DNA of 64,000 bases, taken from the NCBI RefSeq assembly GCF_049739465.1, contig NZ_JBMHHY010000015.1:62001-126000 (forward strand), read 5' to 3'. The notes beneath the pieces were generated by a model that saw nothing but the letters and a program-made list of their open reading frames with translations, was not told where the DNA came from and did no database searches. Source of the DNA: Embleya sp049739465. Its GTDB lineage: Bacteria; Actinomycetota; Actinomycetes; Streptomycetales; Streptomycetaceae. A program made the translations under genes and the position numbers. Below are positions 59,999 to 64,000 of this stretch, piece after piece (position 1 is the stretch's first letter; each line of letters begins with the position of its first letter).

Positions 59999-60901
59999 TT
60001 ACGGGCGCAGTCCGGCGAACAGGTCGTCCTCGCGGCCGTCCGGGCCGGTGGGCCCGAGGTCGCCGCGAACCAGTCGATAGTGCTCGACCGACATGATGCT
60101 CTGCCCGATGTTGTTGGACAGCGCGAAGAAGCCGTCCTCCACCGAGACCTGGGTCGGGTACGCCCGCAGCGCGTCGAACTTCGCGCCCACCCAGTCGCCC
60201 GCGTCGACGGCCGTGGTGACCTGGTCGTCGTCCACCGCGAACGGGAGTTCGTCCACCTCGACCGCGGTGAACGGCACGTCCTGGCCGGCCTCGATCATCC
60301 GCTCGATGCCGGCCTTGAGGATCGACCGGGGCATCACGTTGTAGTAGATCTTCGCGATCGTCCAGGACTCGCCCTCGCCCTCGGCGTAGGTCGGGTCGGC
60401 GGCCAACTCGGCGGCCCGCAGCGCCACCCGGTGTGCCTGGATGTGGTCGGGGTGACCGTAGCCGCCGCGCTCGTCGTAGGTGGCGAGCACCTGCGGGCGC
60501 ACCTCGCGGATCACCGGCACCAGATGCGCGGCGGCCTCGTCCACATCGGCCTGCCAGAAGCAGTCCGGCCGCTCGTTGCTCGGCACGCCCATCATCCCGG
60601 AGTCGCGGTAGCGACCGGGACCGCCCAAAAAGCGCTGGTCGGCGATGCCGAGCACCTTCATCGAGTCGGCGATCTCGGTCATCCGGTGCGGCCCGAGCGC
60701 GTCCTCGCGATCGGCCGCCAGGTGCGCCAGCTCGGGCACCAGGATCTCGCCCTCCTCGCCGAGTGTGCAGGTGACGAGCGTGACGTGCACCCCCTCGGCC
60801 GCGTACCGCGCCATCGACGCGCCGTTGTTGATCACTTCGTCGTCGGGGTGCGCGTGCACGAGCAACAGTCGCAGCGGGGCCTCGGCAGTGCGTTCGGTCA
60901 T
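59999..60901 (-). CDS. mshB: GlcNAc-Ins deacetylase of mycothiol biosynthesis
   Basis: 300 residues, a zinc-dependent LmbE-type deacetylase that converts GlcNAc-inositol to GlcN-inositol. The zinc and catalytic motif is LVHAHPDDEVINNG (H18, D20, D21), with the second metal His in GYGHPDHIQAHRV. GEEGEILVPELAHLAADREDALG is an MshB-type insert. ATG 60901 fits family length. Mycothiol is restricted to actinobacteria, which supports the taxonomic call. Confidence 0.93.
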   Translation of the reverse strand: MTERTAEAPLRLLLVHAHPDDEVINNGASMARYAAEGVHVTLVTCTLGEEGEILVPELAHLAADREDALGPHRMTEIADSMKVLGIADQRFLGGPGRYRDSGMMGVPSNERPDCFWQADVDEAAAHLVPVIREVRPQVLATYDERGGYGHPDHIQAHRVALRAAELAADPTYAEGEGESWTIAKIYYNVMPRSILKAGIERMIEAGQDVPFTAVEVDELPFAVDDDQVTTAVDAGDWVGAKFDALRAYPTQVSVEDGFFALSNNIGQSIMSVEHYRLVRGDLGPTGPDGREDDLFAGLRP

Positions 60902-60947
60902 GCTCGACAGCCTACGCAGCCGAGCCGGGTGCCCCCGGCGCCCCCCG

Positions 60948-61568
60948 TCAACGCGCGGGCATCGCGTGTACGGCCACCAGGTAGTCGCCGCCGTCGACCC
61001 AGGGCTCCCGGTCCCACCCGGCGTAGCGGGTGCGGCGCACCAGCCCGGCCGCCGCGCACGCCGCCTGGTACTGCTCGGCGCCGATCGTCGCGCCCACCCC
61101 GTCGGGGCCGCCCGCCAGGCTGAACCCGGCGACCAGGATGCCGCCCAGCCGCAACATCGCGGCCAATGCCCGCACCACCTCGGCCTCGGTGCCCGGGGTC
61201 AGGAAGATCATCACGTTGCCCGCGGCCACCACGAGGTCGAAGCTCCCACGACCGCCCAGCGGCAGCGGATCCAGGTCGGCGAGGTCGTCGAGCACCCAGG
61301 TAAGCCCGGGCGCGGCGGCTTCGGCCTCGGCCAGCATCGACGCGTCCAGATCGACGCCGACCACCTCGTGCCCCTGCCGGGCCAACTCGATGGCGACCCG
61401 ACCGGTCCCGCACCCCGCGTCCAGGACGCGCGCGGGCTCCGGGAGCAGCGCCGCGCAGAACCGCGCCTCGCCGTGCAGGTCACGCCCTTCGGCGGCAAGC
61501 CGACGAAACCGCTCGGCGTACTCGGGCCCGCGGGTGCCACCGGTATTGGCCAGCCATCGATTGGTCAT
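60948..61568 (-). CDS. Class I SAM-dependent methyltransferase
   Basis: 206 residues. Motif I is VLDAGCGTGRVAIELARQG, followed by VVGVDLDASML and the motif IV block FDLVVAAGNVMIFL. It begins TNRWLANTGGTRGPEYAERFRRLA, typical of small-molecule Methyltransf_25-type enzymes. Substrate unknown. It lies upstream of mshB on the same strand, 46 nt apart, and may be co-transcribed. Confidence 0.85.
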   Translation of the reverse strand: MTNRWLANTGGTRGPEYAERFRRLAAEGRDLHGEARFCAALLPEPARVLDAGCGTGRVAIELARQGHEVVGVDLDASMLAEAEAAAPGLTWVLDDLADLDPLPLGGRGSFDLVVAAGNVMIFLTPGTEAEVVRALAAMLRLGGILVAGFSLAGGPDGVGATIGAEQYQAACAAAGLVRRTRYAGWDREPWVDGGDYLVAVHAMPAR

Positions 61569-61634
61569 GACAACCGAGCCTACAAACCCGGGCCACGATC
61601 CAACGGGCGCGCACAGGAGGCAATGCGATTCGGA

Positions 61635-61661
61635 AATGAATCCCGTTCACCACGCCGGCAC
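61635..61661 (-). repeat. Duplicated tail of the small membrane-protein gene
   Basis: GAAATGAATCCCGTTCAC plus CACGCCGGC repeats, with one change, the 3' end of the gene at 61710 (GAAATGAATCCCGTTCAC plus GACGCCGGC). It encodes the same AGVVNGIHF end without the rest of the gene. Confidence 0.6.
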
Positions 61662-61709
61662 TGCGCCGTCCCGGGGGCGACCCCCGGACCCCACGCCGCC
61701 GAGACTCGC

Positions 61710-61910
61710 TCAGAAATGAATCCCGTTCACGACGCCGGCGAAGCTGGTCCCCGCATCGCGGATCGACGGGGCCATCGACGTCGTCGACAGATAGAAGCCG
61801 AGCAGGGCGCAGATGATCGCGTGCACCGGCTTCAGCGAGGACTTGCGGACGAAGAACAACACGGTGACACCGAGCAGCAGCACGGCGGAGACGGACACCA
61901 CCACAGTCAC
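61710..61910 (-). CDS. Small two-helix membrane protein
   Basis: 66 residues. Two hydrophobic segments (VTVVVSVSAVLLLGVTVLFFV and VHAIICALLGFYLSTTSMA) are separated by RKSSLKP. GTG 61910 is chosen because AGGAGG lies 4 nt upstream; the longer frame has no signal. It resembles streptomycete small membrane proteins located near mshB; function unknown. Confidence 0.65.
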   Translation of the reverse strand: MTVVVSVSAVLLLGVTVLFFVRKSSLKPVHAIICALLGFYLSTTSMAPSIRDAGTSFAGVVNGIHF

Positions 61911-62116
61911 GCACCTCCTGTGCGCAAGGGGGCCCTCGGCTTGCTCGGGGAAGCCGGCCTGTAGGCCCAAAGGGACATGTCTACACACAGACTGTAAATC
62001 AACGGTCACGAAGGGCGTTCACTCGTTCAGCGGGCGCGAGGTGGTGTTCGTACTGCCGTCCGCACTCTCCCCGACTCCCCTCCCCGTGTCGGCACCGCCC
62101 CCGTACGCTGTGGCGC

Positions 62117-64000
62117 ATGAGCTCGGAGATCACATTTCCCCGGCAATACGCCCGCACGCAGCGCTTCACCCAGGGCGCTCCACGCGGCTTCGGCGTCGCC
62201 GCCGGCCGGATCACCTTCCTGCGGTCCAAGGCCGCCGACGACTCCACCACCTGCCTGTGGGTGCTCGATCCGGACACCGGCACGGAACGCCTGGTGGCCG
62301 ACCCCTCGGTGCTGCTCGGCGGCGCGGCCGAGGATCTGTCCGCCGAGGAGCGGGCCCGGCGCGAGCGCAGTCGCGAGGGGGCGGCCGGCATCGTCGGTTA
62401 CGCGCTCGACAGCGCGGGCGACCTGGCCGCTTTCACCCTTTCGGGCCGGCTGTTCGTGGTGTCCCTGTCGGCCGACGCGGCCCCGCGCGAGCTGACCGTG
62501 CCCGGTCCGGTGATCGATCCGCGCCCCTCCCCCACCGGGACGCACATCGCCTATGTGGCCGCCGGCGCGCTGCGTGTGGTGGCCGTCGACGGCTCGGCCG
62601 ACCGCGCGCTCGCCGAGCCCGACGGGGACGAGGTCACCTGGGGTCTGGCCGAGTTCATCGCGGCCGAGGAGATGTCCCGCTTCCGGGGCTACTGGTGGGC
62701 CCCCGACGGCTCGGCGCTGATCGTGGCGCGCGTGGACAACACGCCCGTGGACCGCTGGTGGATCAGCGATCCCGCCAACCCGGCCGCCGCGCCGAGCGAG
62801 GTGGCCTATCCGGCCGCCGGCACCCCCAACGCCGAGGTCACCGCGTGGCTGATCGGCCTGGACGGCACCCGTACCGAACTGGCCTGGGACCACGCCGCCC
62901 ACCCCTACCTGGCGAGTGTGCACTGGTCGGCGGGCGGCGATCCGCTGCTGAGCGTGCAGCCGCGCGACCAGAAGCAGTTGCGCACCCTCGCCGTCGACCT
63001 CGTCGCCGGGACCACCCGCGAGCTGCACACCGAGACCGACGATGTGTGGATCGACCTGGTCCCGGGTGTGCCCGCCTGGACGCCGGACGGTCGGCTGGTC
63101 CGGTTGGTCGACGCCGACGGCGCGCGTCGTGTGGTGGTCGCCGACAAGGAGCTGACCGACCGGCGCCTGTTCGTCCGGGCGATCCTGGACATCGCCGACG
63201 AGGACGTGTTGATCACCGCGTCCGCCGGGACCGACGCGAGCACCCCCGAGATCGGCGAGGTCCACGTCTACCGGGTCGCCGCCGACGGGGTCACCCGGGT
63301 GAGCACCGAGCCGGGCGTACACACAGCGGTGCGCTCGGGTGCCACCACCGTCCTGGTGTCCAGCTCCCTGGAGCGGTTCGGGGCCCGGGTCACCGTGCTC
63401 CGGGACGGCGCCGGGCTCGCCACGATCACCTCGTACGCGGCCACCCCCGTGCTCACCGCGCGAGTCGAGCTGCTGCGCGCCGGGGAGCGTGGCATCCCGT
63501 GCGCGCTGCTCCTGCCGACCGGGTTCGACCCGGCGTCCGGCGAGCGGCTGCCGGTGTTGATGGACCCGTACGGCGGCCCGCACGGCCCGCGGGTACTCGC
63601 CGCGCACAACCCGCATCTGACCTCGCAGTGGTTCGCCGACCAGGGCTTCGCGGTGCTCGTCGCGGACGGCCGGGGCACGCCGGGCCACTCGCCCGAGTGG
63701 GAGAAGTCGATCCACCTGGACCTGGGCCCGATCAGCCTCCAGGACCAGGTGGACGCGCTGCACGCGGTGGCGGCGGAGCGGCCGTGGCTGGACACCACGC
63801 GGGTGGGCATCCGGGGCTGGTCCTACGGCGGCTACCTCTCGGCGCTGGCCGTGTTGCGCCGGCCCGACGTGTTCCACGCGGCGGTGGCCGGGGCGCCGGT
63901 CACCGACATGGCGCTCTACGACACGCACTACACCGAGCGCTACCTGGGCGTGCCCGCCGAGCAGCCGGCCGCCTACCGGCGCAACTCCCTTGTCACCGGT
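62117..64000 (+). CDS. S9-family prolyl oligopeptidase (DPP IV-like), 3' end outside window
   Basis: 628 residues are visible. The N-terminal beta-propeller (DPPIV_N type) includes WGLAEFIAAEEMSRFRGYWW, a Glu-rich loop that in DPP IV binds the substrate amino terminus. The C-terminal alpha/beta hydrolase domain contains MDPYGGPHGPRV, VADGRGTPGHSPEWEKS and the nucleophile motif GWSYGG (Ser at about 569). The catalytic Asp and His fall beyond the window. It should remove dipeptides from peptide N-termini. ATG 62117. No signal peptide, so probably cytosolic. Confidence 0.9.
   Translation, partial: MSSEITFPRQYARTQRFTQGAPRGFGVAAGRITFLRSKAADDSTTCLWVLDPDTGTERLVADPSVLLGGAAEDLSAEERARRERSREGAAGIVGYALDSAGDLAAFTLSGRLFVVSLSADAAPRELTVPGPVIDPRPSPTGTHIAYVAAGALRVVAVDGSADRALAEPDGDEVTWGLAEFIAAEEMSRFRGYWWAPDGSALIVARVDNTPVDRWWISDPANPAAAPSEVAYPAAGTPNAEVTAWLIGLDGTRTELAWDHAAHPYLASVHWSAGGDPLLSVQPRDQKQLRTLAVDLVAGTTRELHTETDDVWIDLVPGVPAWTPDGRLVRLVDADGARRVVVADKELTDRRLFVRAILDIADEDVLITASAGTDASTPEIGEVHVYRVAADGVTRVSTEPGVHTAVRSGATTVLVSSSLERFGARVTVLRDGAGLATITSYAATPVLTARVELLRAGERGIPCALLLPTGFDPASGERLPVLMDPYGGPHGPRVLAAHNPHLTSQWFADQGFAVLVADGRGTPGHSPEWEKSIHLDLGPISLQDQVDALHAVAAERPWLDTTRVGIRGWSYGGYLSALAVLRRPDVFHAAVAGAPVTDMALYDTHYTERYLGVPAEQPAAYRRNSLVTG

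Overview
The window is a very GC-rich stretch of an actinomycete chromosome, most likely a member of the Streptomycetales. The evidence is the codon use, a mycothiol gene (mshB), a sigE/anti-sigma/htrA/tatB stress locus, a SigB/SigF-type partner-switch module, and a gene order from about 26 to 48 kb that strongly resembles the mycobacterial mgtE-N, mrp, tatB, htrA, rseA, sigE, O-methyltransferase, DUF3117, tag, DivIVA-like, folP2, LOG, dapE region. Assignment below order level is inference. No rRNA, tRNA, CRISPR array or integrase was found.

Region 1 (1-18.8 kb) is the distinctive part: eleven genes for exported proteins. Six carry a C-terminal WxL-like domain. One encodes a DUF916-like WxL-interacting protein that is translationally coupled to a membrane protein and a WxL protein. 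One is an LPKTG protein and three are other secreted proteins. Most are monocistronic and are closed by long terminator hairpins. Two regulatory architectures are visible. Three WxL genes share a TTGACT promoter, a TGNAAC-N2-GTTNCA dyad just downstream, a leader of about 200 nt, and a conserved TGTGGTG element complementary to the CACCACA at the start codon. A second group carries the palindrome GACACGTGTC, which is two inverted GACAC sites, upstream of TTGACT. Shared Ig-like two-cysteine modules tie the proteins together. I infer a cell-surface coat or adhesion system under coordinated, possibly developmental, control.

Region 2 (18.9-31 kb) holds gltX, an anti-sigma kinase and STAS antagonist divergent from their sigma factor, a citrate-lyase-like lyase, two LppX/LprG-like lipoproteins, an MgtE-N/CBS protein with a DUF1003 protein, a TetR regulator, a decayed benE pseudogene, a macrodomain protein and an amidohydrolase.

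Region 3 (31-43.3 kb) is the conserved envelope-stress and housekeeping block: mrp, tatB, htrA-like protease, anti-sigma factor, sigE, O-methyltransferase, DUF3117, enoyl-CoA hydratase, tag, DivIVA-like, folP2-like and LOG.

Region 4 (43.3-45.3 kb) has no credible gene. It holds a purine-rich minisatellite, five copies of a repeat of about 207-211 bp arranged as three direct and two inverted, and a 28-bp tandem array.

Region 5 (45.3-64 kb) holds dapE, dapC and fdxA, a GNAT enzyme coupled to a transglutaminase-like protein, a CBM2/GH18-like secreted glycosidase, a two-component system with an ABC exporter, a CysRS-remnant-like protein, a large VanW protein, mshB, a methyltransferase, a small membrane protein and the start of an S9 peptidase that runs off the window.
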